Source: Armatimonadota bacterium
GTDB lineage: Bacteria > Armatimonadota > Armatimonadia > Armatimonadales > Armatimonadaceae
Assembly (NCBI GenBank): GCA_026392155.1
Contig: JAPLCP010000173.1
Span: forward strand, 1-64,000
DNA: 64,000 nt
Reading direction: 5' to 3'
Shown: piece by piece, positions 42,054-50,535 of the stretch
Numbering within the stretch: position 1 is the first letter of the stretch
Layout of the letters: each line of letters starts with the position of its first letter
The notes under the pieces: model-generated
Database searches by the model: none
Seen by the model: the letters and a program-made list of their open reading frames with translations, nothing else
What the model was told of the DNA's origin: nothing
Translations under genes and position numbers: made by a program

Positions 42054-42787
42054 TTTTTTATTCCTCGGTGGATCACCACCGTTCCAAAGTTCAGATCGGT
42101 AATCTTGACGGAGTGCATACCTGCCTCCTCCATGAGCTTGGCGAGTGCCTCGCGGGAGTGGAAGGCATCAATGGAGGCTGGGAGATAGGCGTAGGCGCTC
42201 CGTCTGCCGGAGATGATCCCTCCGATAATGGGCATGAGCTTCTGGTAGAGGCCATAGCCCCACGCAACGAGAGGATTGGTCGGGCGATTGAACTCCAGAA
42301 TCACCACGCGTCCGCCGGGCTGTGTCACGCGCGCCATCTCCGCCAGCCCCCGCTGAATATCGGCCACGTTGCGGATCCCAAAAGCCACGGTCACGGCGGC
42401 GAAGTGCGCATCGGGAAAGGGGAGCGCCTGGGTATCGGCCCACTGGAGGCGGACATTGGGATACTTCGGGAGCTTCGGCTCGCCCCAGCGCAGCATCTCT
42501 TTGGAGAAATCTGTCCCAATCACCGCGCCGCTCGGCCCGACCCAGCGTGTCAGCTCACAGGCGAAGTCTCCCGTGCCCGTACACACATCCAGCACCTGAT
42601 CACCCGCTTCCAGCTCTGCCTGCCGTGCCGCTTCCCGCCGCCAGCGCGAGTCGAGCCGTAGCGAGAGCACTGAGTTCAGCAAGTCATAGCGAGGCGCGAT
42701 GGCATCGAACATCGTCTCGACATAGTCGTGCTTCTCTTCCGGTGCGGGGAGCGGTGAAGAAATAGTCTCGGGAGAGGGACGTGTCAT
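42050..42787 (-). CDS. UbiE/MenG-family quinone methyltransferase
   Basis: A 245-residue SAM-dependent methyltransferase. The start KHDYVETMFDAIAPRYDLLNSVLSL is the UbiE/COQ5 signature. SAM motif I is VLDVCTGTGDFACEL, and FGIRNVADIQRGLAEMARV follows. It would methylate demethylmenaquinone in the last step of menaquinone synthesis, given the coupled polyprenyl synthetase. A strong promoter and a 24-bp palindrome lie directly upstream. Confidence 0.9.
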   Translation of the reverse strand: MTRPSPETISSPLPAPEEKHDYVETMFDAIAPRYDLLNSVLSLRLDSRWRREAARQAELEAGDQVLDVCTGTGDFACELTRWVGPSGAVIGTDFSKEMLRWGEPKLPKYPNVRLQWADTQALPFPDAHFAAVTVAFGIRNVADIQRGLAEMARVTQPGGRVVILEFNRPTNPLVAWGYGLYQKLMPIIGGIISGRRSAYAYLPASIDAFHSREALAKLMEEAGMHSVKITDLNFGTVVIHRGIKK

Positions 42788-42804
42788 GAATTTTCAACTT
42801 TTGG

Positions 42805-42868
42805 ACTTTGTGAACATGTTCACAAAGTCTTATGATCGGATTATACCGTCCCTTATTCCTCTCTGCAA
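42805..42868 (-). promoter_or_regulatory. Promoter plus CRP/FNR-like palindromic operator of the quinone operon
   Basis: On the minus strand TTGCAG (42863-42868) and TATAAT (42840-42845) are 17 bases apart. Immediately past the predicted transcription start is a perfect 24-bp palindrome (42805-42828) whose core reads TGTGA-N6-TCACA, the consensus half-sites of CRP/FNR-family proteins. A factor bound there would block the polymerase, so repression is expected. Confidence 0.75.
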
Positions 42869-42898
42869 TGCCAAGGCCACGCAAATTTTAAGCGACTA

Positions 42899-42927
42899 TT
42901 GCATCTCATGAGTAGGCATGATATAAC
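42899..42927 (+). promoter_or_regulatory. Promoter of tRNA-Asn
   Basis: TTGCAT and TATAAC are separated by 17 bases, and the -10 box ends 11 bases before the mature tRNA. Confidence 0.75.
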
Positions 42928-42938
42928 TTTTCCGCCGT

Positions 42939-43010
42939 TCCCTTGTAGCTCAGCGGTAGAGCATTCGGCTGTTAACCGAAGGGTCACTGGTTCGAATCCA
43001 GTCGGGGGAG
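42939..43010 (+). tRNA. tRNA-Asn, anticodon GTT
   Basis: The acceptor TCCCTTG pairs with CGGGGGA (two wobbles). D arm TAGCTCAGCGGTAGAGC, anticodon stem TTCGG/CCGAA around CTGTTAA, T arm ACTGG-TTCGAAT-CCAGT, discriminator G. CCA is not encoded. Decayed recombinase and nuclease fragments follow its 3' end, consistent with use as an integration site. Confidence 0.93.
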
Positions 43011-43259
43011 CTTAGGAGAGCGAATTCGCGAACCTGTCGGAGGGGAGTTGCTAGAATCAAACGCAGCTCCCCTTCTATTTTTTTATCTCCCTCCTGATTT
43101 CGGCCTTTGAGCGAGACCCGATCCACCAGCAGGCTAAGAATCTCCTGCCGTTCTTCACCCGTCGCCTTGCGCCAGAGCTCAAGCACCTTGCCCCAGATAC
43201 CCGCGACTTGCTCCGCATTGGGGCGCTGCCGTACCGCCGTCTCTAAGCTGCTTTCGGGT
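43011..43259 (-). pseudogene. C-terminal fragment resembling a serine recombinase
   Basis: The minus-strand frame opens after a stop near 43262 and reads SLETAVRQRPNAEQ, then LELWRKATGEERQEILSLLVDRVSLKG. This resembles the C-terminal end of large serine recombinases (the region after the zinc ribbon). No catalytic serine domain exists upstream. The frame then runs on into the antisense of tRNA-Asn, which gives the track's ORF at 42950. I treat that tail as accidental. It is a likely relic of an element integrated at the tRNA. Confidence 0.4.
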
Positions 43260-43323
43260 CACACAGGTATAGTAAGACACTAGCGATTTCGACCGGGAAA
43301 GTCTAAACCCTATCGGGCTCAGG

Positions 43324-43578
43324 ATGCCCTTAATGACCGAGTTTGAGCTACCACTGAAAGGTAGCCGTGGTCGCTCTCGAAAGCGCGGGGCCGATGCTGT
43401 CGAGCTGGGACTGGCGGCTGGCGTGTGGGATGTGTTTGTGCCCGTGCCGTCATCGGGGTGCCACGGTCTTTACATCGAGCTAAAGGCAGGCAGGTCATGC
43501 CACCTGCAAGCGATTCCTCCGAGCAGGTCTGGTGATTTGATGACTAGTCTAGCAGGGTGGGAAGCTCGGTGCTGCTAG
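43324..43578 (+). pseudogene. Fragment of a phage-type VRR-NUC nuclease
   Basis: The 84-residue frame contains AAGVWDVFVPVPSSGCHGLYIELKAG. This matches the catalytic core of VRR-NUC nucleases (Gly-x-x-D then hydrophobic-E-x-K). The N-terminal strand is missing, and the sequence after the ELK motif no longer resembles the family. A start at MTEFELPLKGSRG is possible but a full-length domain is not present. Such nucleases are common in phages, which supports a prophage or island relic. Confidence 0.5.
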
Positions 43579-43603
43579 CCGTAGATACACCACTCCCACT
43601 CGA

Positions 43604-43839
43604 CTAAAATGGATGGCCGATTCCAAAGAATAGCAGCTTGTCCTCACCCGACTGACCAATGTCCATCGAAATAATCTTGGATGGGTTCCGGGCGAGCCGT
43701 CCGCCTATTCCATAGGAGTCTTGCGAACGAGCACGTAGGTAGGAACGGCCTGCTCTCTCATCGATGACGCAGGTTTCTGAGCATAACTCGGAACCGAAAC
43801 GAGAAGCAATCCTAGAAGACTTAAGCGAATACGTGACAT
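43604..43839 (-). pseudogene. Broken BamA/Omp85-like gene: signal peptide plus C-terminal barrel end
   Basis: AAAGGAAAG precedes an ATG at 43839 that opens a signal peptide (MSRIRLSLLGLLLVSVPSYAQ) and stops after 44 codons at 43705. In the next frame the same stretch continues as SYGIGGRLARNPSKIISMDIG, then LLFFGIGHPF and a stop. The final aromatic residue and strand pattern are typical of the last strands of Omp85-family barrels. A frameshift plus a large internal deletion explains both pieces. It lies 17 bases downstream of the RND pump gene. Confidence 0.5.
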
Positions 43840-43855
43840 CAGACTTTCCTTTTAT

Positions 43856-46800
43856 TCAGAGGTTTTTAGTGACAAGCTGTGTCCTCTGCGTAACGAGGGT
43901 GAAGAGAGTGGAGCAGGTAAGACCACCTATCACTGCTACCGCGAGCGGCTTTTGCAGCTGCGCTCCCGCTCCAATTCCCAGCGCGAGCGGAACCAATCCT
44001 AGGAGCGCTGTGAGGGTTGTCATCAGGATAGGACGCAAGCGGCGCTCTCCTGCCAAAATGACAGCCTCTTCAGCTGAGAGCCCTTCGGATTCGGCGTGCT
44101 GCGCTTGATCAAGTAGCAGAATCCCGTTTTTGACGACGATTCCCACAAGCATTACTGCCCCCATTAGGGAGCTGACATTAAGTGGTGTGTTTGTTATCCA
44201 GAGCCCGAGGGCTACCCCAAAGAGCGCCAGTGGCAGGATCAAGAGGATCGTCACTGGGGCTGTGAAGCTCTTAAACTGGAAAACCATCACGGCAAAGACG
44301 AGCAAAACAGCAAGCACGAGAACCTGCATTAAATTAGTAAACGAAGCCTGCTGACTCTGGTACTGCCCAGCAAGGACATAAGTCACTCCAGCAGGTAGTG
44401 GCTCGCGACGCATCACCGTGCTGATATCGCGCATGACGCTTCCTAGGTCGCGGCCCTCCAGCTGCGCGGTGACCGCCAGCATCCGCCGCTGGTCCTCACG
44501 GGTGATCTCACTGGTTCCGGGAACGGCAGCCAGCGTTGCCAGCGAGGAGAGGGGGATGTACGCCCCTAAAGGTGTCTTGATGAGCGTTGCACCAAAACCT
44601 GCGGCATCGGAACGAAGTGCCTCTGGGTAGCGCACGCGCACTCCGACCTGACGGTCTCCCTGGAGGAGCTTGGTGGCCTCGATACCAAAGAGGGCATCCC
44701 CAACCTGCTCGCCGACGTCACTGACGCTCAGGCCAGCCCGGCCCGCCAGCAGCGGGTTCACACGCGCCGTTAGCTCCGGCCCCGATTCGACCACACCAGA
44801 CTTCATGTCCGCGACGCCGGGCACTTTCGCCAGCTTCTCGGCAAGCGCGGCCCCTGTCGCTTCGAGCTGCTTCTGGTCTTCCCCAAAGAGCTTTATCTCC
44901 ACAGGTTCAGGCGCACCTGCGAGATCCCCGATAAGGTCCTGGAGAACTTCGACAAACTCCACCTCAATGCCGGGAACGTCCTGCGCGATCTTGCCACGAA
45001 CGTCTTCGATGACAGCTTCGATATCGCGCCGCTTGCCAGACTTGAGCACGACCGCAAAGTCGCCCGTGTTGGGCTCGGTGATGAAAAAACCTAGCTCCGT
45101 CCCGGTGCGCCGCGAGTAGGACTTCACCTCCTGAGTTGTCGTGAGGATCTCTTCGATCTTCTTGAGGAGCCTATCGCTCTCAGCAAGCGAGGTTCCCGGC
45201 GCGGTGACGTAGTCAAGGATGAACGCGCCCTCGTCCATCGTGGGCATGAACCCCGTGCCCAGGCGCGTCCCGAAGAAAACCGTCCCTCCGAGTGCCAGCA
45301 CTGCGCAAAAAGGCAACAGCCAGACCCGCTGCCGTAGACAGCGGCGCAGAATCCGCTCGTAGAGCCGTAAGGCCTTCTCAAAGAGCCTGCCATGCTCGCG
45401 CTGGCCCACACGGGTCTTGAGAAACGCAGCGCAAAGGCTCGGGCTGACGGTAAGAGCCAGGGCGAGAGAGACCAAGAGGGCAATGGTAAGGGTGACGGCC
45501 AGCGCGGTGAAGAACGCCCCCGCAACACCCGTGACCAGCGTGAGTGGCAGAAAGACCACCACGGTGGTCAGGGTTGAGGAGATCATGGGAGCCGCGATCT
45601 GCGTGGCCGCTTGCTGAACGGCATCCTCACGCTTCGCACCCTCTGCCAGGTGCCGGAAGACATTCTCGACCACCACAATCGCGTCATCAATCACCAGGCC
45701 GACCCCGATGGCAAGCGCTCCGAGCGTCATTAAGTTGAGGGTCAGGCCACACAGCCGCATGAGAAGAAACGTGATGAGAACCGTGACGGGGATAATCAAG
45801 GCTGTCACGAGCGTTGCTCGCAGATCGCCCAGAAAGAGAAGCAAGACCACGACTGCAAGGCCCGCTCCGATGAGCACGGCATCGCGAACACTGGCGATGG
45901 CCTCACCAATCAGCACGGACTGGTCGTAGAAGATGCCCAGCTCGGTGCCCGGTGGTAGTGATTTCTTGAGCTGAGTCAGCTCACTTTGCACGCCCACCAC
46001 CACGGAGACGGTATTGGCATCGGGCTGACGGACGATATTGAGGAGCACCGACTCTGCACCATCGGCGGTGACGATGGTGGTTCTGTCCTGGGTGCTGGAT
46101 TGGATCTTGGCAACGCTTCCCAGCGTGATCGCCGTCCCATTGCGGGTCGCAATGGGGAGCTGGTTCAGCTCCTCAATCGTGGTTGCTTCACCAGACACCA
46201 GTGCCTGATACTGTTGGAAGCGGATATCCAGCCGCCCCACCGAGCGCACCACGTTGTTCTTGGTGAGGGCTTGTTCTAGATCGGGGAGTGCGAGGTGAAA
46301 CGCGGCGAGCTTACCCGGGTCTGCCTCCACTAATATCTCGGGGATACGCCCCCCTTGAACGACCGCCCGGGCGACACCTGGGACGCGTCCCAGAATCGGC
46401 TTGAGCTTGTAGGTCGCCAAGCTCCAGAGCGCATCCTGAGAGAGATTCTTTGAGCGTAGAGAGATGCCCAGAATGGGAAAGACCGTCGGGTTCATGCGCT
46501 CGACTGTCACCTGTGTATCTGCGGGAAGCTGAGTGCGTGCCTGATTGACCTTCGCGCTCACCAGCTGCTCGGCGACCAGCATGTCGGTGCCCCAGGAAAA
46601 GTCCACTGAGAGCTCCGCCGCGCCGCGCTGAATCTTAGAGCGTAGACGGGCGACACCAGGAACCGTAGCGATGGCCTCTTCAAGGGGACGGGAGACGCCC
46701 ACTTCGACGCGGCGGGCGGGTAGCTCCCCGGCCTCCGCGATAACCACCAGGCGCGGGAAGGTGACGTCTGGGAGAATCGCCACGGGGAATGAGAAGAGTG

Positions 46801-46882
46801 TCCAGCCACCAATCAGGCAGAGAACAGCCGTCACGAAAAGAATCGCCTTGAGGTTCCCGAGCGCAAATCGAGCAAGGTTCAT
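43856..46882 (-). CDS. RND-family efflux pump, inner-membrane transporter
   Basis: A 1008-residue proton-driven exporter. Topology is the standard RND pattern: one N-terminal helix (FALGNLKAILFVTAVLCLIGG), a periplasmic porter domain, helices with GALAIGVGLVIDDAIVVVENVFRH, a second porter domain, and a final helix set with GAVMLVGIVVKNGILLLDQA. The Asp pair in VIDDA fits the proton relay. The substrate (drug or metal) is not resolved. The track start 65 codons earlier lies in the adaptor gene; the ATG at 46882 makes a four-base overlap with the adaptor stop. Confidence 0.93.
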   Translation of the reverse strand: MNLARFALGNLKAILFVTAVLCLIGGWTLFSFPVAILPDVTFPRLVVIAEAGELPARRVEVGVSRPLEEAIATVPGVARLRSKIQRGAAELSVDFSWGTDMLVAEQLVSAKVNQARTQLPADTQVTVERMNPTVFPILGISLRSKNLSQDALWSLATYKLKPILGRVPGVARAVVQGGRIPEILVEADPGKLAAFHLALPDLEQALTKNNVVRSVGRLDIRFQQYQALVSGEATTIEELNQLPIATRNGTAITLGSVAKIQSSTQDRTTIVTADGAESVLLNIVRQPDANTVSVVVGVQSELTQLKKSLPPGTELGIFYDQSVLIGEAIASVRDAVLIGAGLAVVVLLLFLGDLRATLVTALIIPVTVLITFLLMRLCGLTLNLMTLGALAIGVGLVIDDAIVVVENVFRHLAEGAKREDAVQQAATQIAAPMISSTLTTVVVFLPLTLVTGVAGAFFTALAVTLTIALLVSLALALTVSPSLCAAFLKTRVGQREHGRLFEKALRLYERILRRCLRQRVWLLPFCAVLALGGTVFFGTRLGTGFMPTMDEGAFILDYVTAPGTSLAESDRLLKKIEEILTTTQEVKSYSRRTGTELGFFITEPNTGDFAVVLKSGKRRDIEAVIEDVRGKIAQDVPGIEVEFVEVLQDLIGDLAGAPEPVEIKLFGEDQKQLEATGAALAEKLAKVPGVADMKSGVVESGPELTARVNPLLAGRAGLSVSDVGEQVGDALFGIEATKLLQGDRQVGVRVRYPEALRSDAAGFGATLIKTPLGAYIPLSSLATLAAVPGTSEITREDQRRMLAVTAQLEGRDLGSVMRDISTVMRREPLPAGVTYVLAGQYQSQQASFTNLMQVLVLAVLLVFAVMVFQFKSFTAPVTILLILPLALFGVALGLWITNTPLNVSSLMGAVMLVGIVVKNGILLLDQAQHAESEGLSAEEAVILAGERRLRPILMTTLTALLGLVPLALGIGAGAQLQKPLAVAVIGGLTCSTLFTLVTQRTQLVTKNL

Positions 46883-48402
46883 GGCGCTTCCACCTTGATC
46901 TTTGCCCCATCGGAGAGCTCGTACTGGCCTAGGGTGATGACCTGTGCGCCCGCCGCGAGCCCTGAGCGAATCTCTACACCCGCGTCCGTTTCTACCCCTG
47001 TCGTGACTGGGGTCATCTTGGCGACCCCTCCCGACGCGACGAAGACAACGCTCTTGCCCTCGTGGTTGAGTACGCATTCCTTAGGAACCACGAGGGCTTG
47101 TGAGGCGACACGAATCACGACTTTCACCAGGATGAAGGCTCCGGCACGGACGGATTTGCTCGAACCCGTTTGGAGTCTGAGCGTAACGAGGTTGGTCTGT
47201 GGGTCTACCGGACCGATGCTTATCACACGCGCCATCTCCCCCGACGAAAGATGGGCTTTCTGGCCGGGGCGCACGCGCAGAGCTTCGTCGGCAGGAAGGG
47301 TGGCGAGGATATCGAGCTGGCGGCTGTTGGCAATTTCCAAGACGGTTCCGGCTGGGTCAGCCATGTCGCCCGGATTGAGCAAGCGCCGAACAACGACTCC
47401 CGAGAGTGGAGCCCTCAGTGTCGCGTAGTCTGATTGCGTCCGAGCAGTCTCCATGTCCGCTGCGGCCTTGCCCACGCCACTCTGTGCTGCCTTCGCTTCC
47501 TGCACTTTCGCAGCGACGGCAAGTGTCTGCTTCTGGGCCTGGCGTAGCTGTGCTTGCGCTTGTGTTAGCTTCGCCTCTCCTGTCTTTCGGGCTTGGCTGA
47601 GCACTTCCTCTGCTTGACGGACGCGAAGTTGCCCTGCTTCACGGTCTTCTTGCCTTGCTCCGGCTCGAAGTATTTCCAGAGTCTGGCTAGCACTCTCGAC
47701 ACTGGCTTCCGCGACGGTCAAGGCGGTTTGTGCATCCTCGACCTGACGCTTTGCGGAGACTCCCTTCTCCTGAAGAAACGTCTGCCGCTCGACCTCTTTT
47801 GCTGCTCTGGTTCGTGTCGCCTCGGCTTGCCGAAGTGCGTCCTGTGCCTGGAGAATCTCTTGAGGGCGTGCTCCCGCCAAGGTCTTGGCCAGATCCGTCT
47901 TTGCCAGATTGAGTGATGTCTGGGCTGCCTGAATGGCCCCATCCCGCTCTACCAGAGCGGCATCAATGGCGAGCTGGGCAACGCGGACACTGCTTTCCTG
48001 AGCGCTGGTTGCCGCCCGCGCAGCGAGCTGGGCTTGGGAAGCTGTCGCCGTCGAGGCACGGTAGCCTGCCTCAGCACTGCGAGTCTGCGCGGTAAGTGCT
48101 CTGGGATCCAGAGAGGCAAGGATTTGACCGGCAGTTACCTGGTCGCCTTCTTTCACAAGAACACTTACCAAGCGCCCCGCCATCTGCGGCGCGAGCTTTG
48201 CCGCTGCGCCTTGGGCGCTCTGGAAGGTTCCCTGTGCGGTGACGGTCTCCTCGATATCCTGCCGCGCTGCCTTGGTGACAGTCACAACAGCAACGGGAGG
48301 CTCTGCCTTCGCTTCTTCCTCAGTGGCTTTTTTGCTGCATCCCAACAGAAGCCCCAGGAAAACGAAAGAGCTAATCGACAGAGCAAGAGCTTTTTGGTTC
48401 AT
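46879..48402 (-). CDS. RND efflux periplasmic adaptor (membrane fusion protein)
   Basis: A 507-residue HlyD/MFP-family lipoprotein. The lipobox is LLGC (SFVFLGLLLGCSKKAT). The lipoyl half-motif QMAGRLVSVLVKEGDQVTAGQILASLD is followed by an unusually long coiled-coil hairpin (AQTRSAEAGYRAST to ETARTQSD). The second lipoyl half (ATLRAPLSGVVVRRLLNPGDMADPAG) and a C-terminal membrane-proximal domain complete it. It links the pump to the outer-membrane channel. It overlaps its neighbours by four bases at each end. Confidence 0.92.
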   Translation of the reverse strand: MNQKALALSISSFVFLGLLLGCSKKATEEEAKAEPPVAVVTVTKAARQDIEETVTAQGTFQSAQGAAAKLAPQMAGRLVSVLVKEGDQVTAGQILASLDPRALTAQTRSAEAGYRASTATASQAQLAARAATSAQESSVRVAQLAIDAALVERDGAIQAAQTSLNLAKTDLAKTLAGARPQEILQAQDALRQAEATRTRAAKEVERQTFLQEKGVSAKRQVEDAQTALTVAEASVESASQTLEILRAGARQEDREAGQLRVRQAEEVLSQARKTGEAKLTQAQAQLRQAQKQTLAVAAKVQEAKAAQSGVGKAAADMETARTQSDYATLRAPLSGVVVRRLLNPGDMADPAGTVLEIANSRQLDILATLPADEALRVRPGQKAHLSSGEMARVISIGPVDPQTNLVTLRLQTGSSKSVRAGAFILVKVVIRVASQALVVPKECVLNHEGKSVVFVASGGVAKMTPVTTGVETDAGVEIRSGLAAGAQVITLGQYELSDGAKIKVEAP

Positions 48403-49634
48403 GGCAAGGACCCTCCGATGGTGCGCTCCAGCTGAGCGCTTGCGAGCTGAAGTGCTGCCAGAGCACGCAGATACTCGACCTGCTCGCTGGCAAAGGTGCG
48501 CTGAGCGTCAATGACCTCCAGATACCCGCTTGCCCCTTTTTCGTAACCGATCTGTGCCATCTCCAGTAGCTCCTTGGTTTTTGTCAGGCGACTCTCTCCC
48601 TCAAACGAGGCCGCGATTTGAAGGGCTTGCTGGCACTCACGGAGCGCGATCTCCACCTCTAGTAGGGCAAGACGTTCCGTCTCTTTAAGCTGCAACTGCA
48701 GCTCTTGTTTTGCTGCCTCTGTAGCACGTACCTCGGCGCGAATCCGACCATTATCAAAGAGAGGGAGGTTGATACCGATGCGTATCGAGGCATCCCCGAC
48801 TTGCGCCGGGTTCAGGTTGTATCGCCTTCCCTCAAGAACGACGTTGGGGAGGCGCTGGCCCTTTGCCTCGGCGATCCCTGCGCTGCTGGCAAGAACCTGC
48901 GCACGAGCCACAAGAATGTCCGGGCGTCGAGAGAGTGCGAGGGACTGTGCCGTTGCCAAGTTTGGCAGGTTTGTCTTTGCGGTAAGAGCACCTGCGAGCA
49001 CTAGGGGAGCATCGGAAGGCAGTCCTAGCAGGCTTTTTAAGGTGCTGTAGCGGTTGTCGCGATCTGTCGTGGCCTGCGTGAGTGTCTGGCGAAATCGTGC
49101 GTTTTCTATCTGGCTTCGTACGACATTACTGCGTGGAACATCACCTGCCGTGAATTGGGCACTTGCCGCTTCAGCAAAGCGCTGTATCGCTTCCAGGGAA
49201 GACTTCGCTTGGGCCAGCTCAGCATCGGCACGGAGACACTCGATATAGGCACTGGTGACATCGCGGCGCAGATCAAGAAGCGTGGCTACCTGGTCTGCCT
49301 CAGTGGCTTTTTGCTGCTGCTCAGCGGCTTGCTTACGTGGCCGAAGAACACCACCTGGCTCAAATGTCTGTGAGATAATAATATCCTCACCGAATCCGCC
49401 GGTCTGGGAGGAACCGTAGGGGCGTGCCAGCGCGAGGTTGGTGTTGTTCTGCTTGCCCGCAAGCCGTGTTCGTGCCGTTGCCTCCAACACTTTCGCACGG
49501 GCGGCCTGGGGTAGCGGCAGGTTCGCCTCCGCCCTTCGTAGCGCCTCAGAGAGTGTCAGGCTAGACTGCGCCCAGCTTATCTCCATGAGTGCCGCTTGAA
49601 TCGCTAACGTCAAGAGAACCGCGACGACTTTCAT
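48399..49634 (-). CDS. TolC-family outer-membrane efflux protein
   Basis: A 411-residue protein with a signal peptide ending at ISWAQ. It has two repeats of the outer membrane efflux protein domain with long alpha-helical hairpins (SLTLSEALRRAEANLP, VEIALRECQQALQIA, ELLEMAQIGYEKGASGYLEVIDAQRTF). The last motif (YEKGASGYLEVIDAQR) is typical of TolC-like channels. It forms the outer-membrane exit for the RND pump. It overlaps a 47-codon gene upstream by four bases. Confidence 0.92.
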   Translation of the reverse strand: MKVVAVLLTLAIQAALMEISWAQSSLTLSEALRRAEANLPLPQAARAKVLEATARTRLAGKQNNTNLALARPYGSSQTGGFGEDIIISQTFEPGGVLRPRKQAAEQQQKATEADQVATLLDLRRDVTSAYIECLRADAELAQAKSSLEAIQRFAEAASAQFTAGDVPRSNVVRSQIENARFRQTLTQATTDRDNRYSTLKSLLGLPSDAPLVLAGALTAKTNLPNLATAQSLALSRRPDILVARAQVLASSAGIAEAKGQRLPNVVLEGRRYNLNPAQVGDASIRIGINLPLFDNGRIRAEVRATEAAKQELQLQLKETERLALLEVEIALRECQQALQIAASFEGESRLTKTKELLEMAQIGYEKGASGYLEVIDAQRTFASEQVEYLRALAALQLASAQLERTIGGSLP

Positions 49635-49774
49635 TTCTTCATGCGGTGGGCAGGTGCTTCTGCCTTCTCCTTTTTTTCAGGAAGCACTTTACCCTCTTCC
49701 GCAAGGGGCTTACCCTGGCTCTGCGGACCAGCCCAGGTCAGGCCACCGATCTCAAGTAAAAGACGAATCTGCAT
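49631..49774 (-). CDS. Small protein, first gene of the RND operon
   Basis: A 47-residue ORF below the track's length limit. It starts MQIRLLLEIGGLTWAG and ends in a charged Lys/Glu/Ala/Pro tail (PEKKEKAEAPAHRMKK). AAGGA lies ten bases before the ATG. The stop overlaps the outer-membrane gene's ATG as ATGA, the same overlap as at the other two junctions of this operon, which argues that it is translated. A short hydrophobic start could associate with the membrane. No family recognised. Confidence 0.55.
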   Translation of the reverse strand: MQIRLLLEIGGLTWAGPQSQGKPLAEEGKVLPEKKEKAEAPAHRMKK

Positions 49775-49869
49775 GGTTTGGTTATCCTTTATCTTCTCCT
49801 ACAGTGTATCTTGGGAAACCTGAACACAGGATGAACGCCAAGAGGCAATCTGCTCGGTATGATGAGGTG

Positions 49870-50535
49870 ATGAAGCTCTTGCTTGTTGAGGACGAAGGCC
49901 CACTCTCCGAGTTTATGGCCCTTGGGCTAACCGATGAGGGCTTTGTTGTCGAGCACGCCGCGACGGGAACACAGGCCAATGAGCTTGTCTTGGTAGGGAG
50001 CTATGATCTGATTGTGCTGGATGTCATGCTTCCAGGCAAAGATGGGTTCTCCCTCTGTGAGCAGTGGCGCGGGCGCGGCATCGCCACTCCTATTCTCTTT
50101 GTAACCGCCCGAGATGCCGTCACCCAGCGGGTGCGTGGGCTCCAGCTCGGCGGCGACGACTATCTCATCAAACCGTTTGCTTTCGAGGAGCTTGTGATGC
50201 GCATCCGCACTCTGCTACGACGCTCCAGCGGTGTGCGGCCTGTCATGAGGCTGGAAGGCGGTGCAATCCTGAATCTTGGTACCCAACAGGTTCAATTGGA
50301 CGCTATAGAGGTCACGCTCACCATGCGGGAGTGGCAGATTCTGGAATGCCTCGCCTTGGCCGCAGGCCGCATCGTCTCCCGAAATGTCTTATGGGAGAGC
50401 GTCTGGGAGAGCGGAGCGACCCCCGATTCGAACTTGATCGATGTCTACATTCGCCGCCTCAGAGAGAAGCTCGGAATGGAGGCCATAGAAACCGTACGTG
50501 GAACGGGCTATAGGCTCAGGACTGCAAACCCATGA
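49870..50535 (+). CDS. OmpR/PhoB-family response regulator
   Basis: A 221-residue two-domain regulator from the ATG at 49870. The receiver (KLLLVEDEGPLSEFMALGL, phospho-Asp in LIVLDVMLPGKDG, Lys in LIKPFAFEEL) is joined to a winged helix (LTMREWQILECLALAAGRIVSR, NLIDVYIRRLREKLG). The longer track ORF begins upstream in non-coding sequence. Divergent from the RND operon and coupled to the kinase, it most likely controls the pump, as CusR-type systems do. Confidence 0.9.
   Translation: MKLLLVEDEGPLSEFMALGLTDEGFVVEHAATGTQANELVLVGSYDLIVLDVMLPGKDGFSLCEQWRGRGIATPILFVTARDAVTQRVRGLQLGGDDYLIKPFAFEELVMRIRTLLRRSSGVRPVMRLEGGAILNLGTQQVQLDAIEVTLTMREWQILECLALAAGRIVSRNVLWESVWESGATPDSNLIDVYIRRLREKLGMEAIETVRGTGYRLRTANP

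Noticed and set aside
42805-42828. LexA-type SOS box reading of the palindrome (GAAC...GTTC)
   Set aside because: The spacing is two bases where the Gram-positive type box has four. TGTGA-N6-TCACA fits CRP/FNR exactly.
42950-43186. 78-residue minus ORF ending WIRTSDPSVNSRMLYR
   Set aside because: The last residues are the antisense reading of tRNA-Asn, a known source of false ORFs. Only the part outside the tRNA is kept, as a recombinase-like remnant.
46883-47077. Extended N terminus of the RND pump in the ORF track
   Set aside because: The added 65 residues are Arg/Gly-rich read-through of the adaptor gene in another frame. The ATG at 46882 gives the usual membrane helix and an ATGA overlap.
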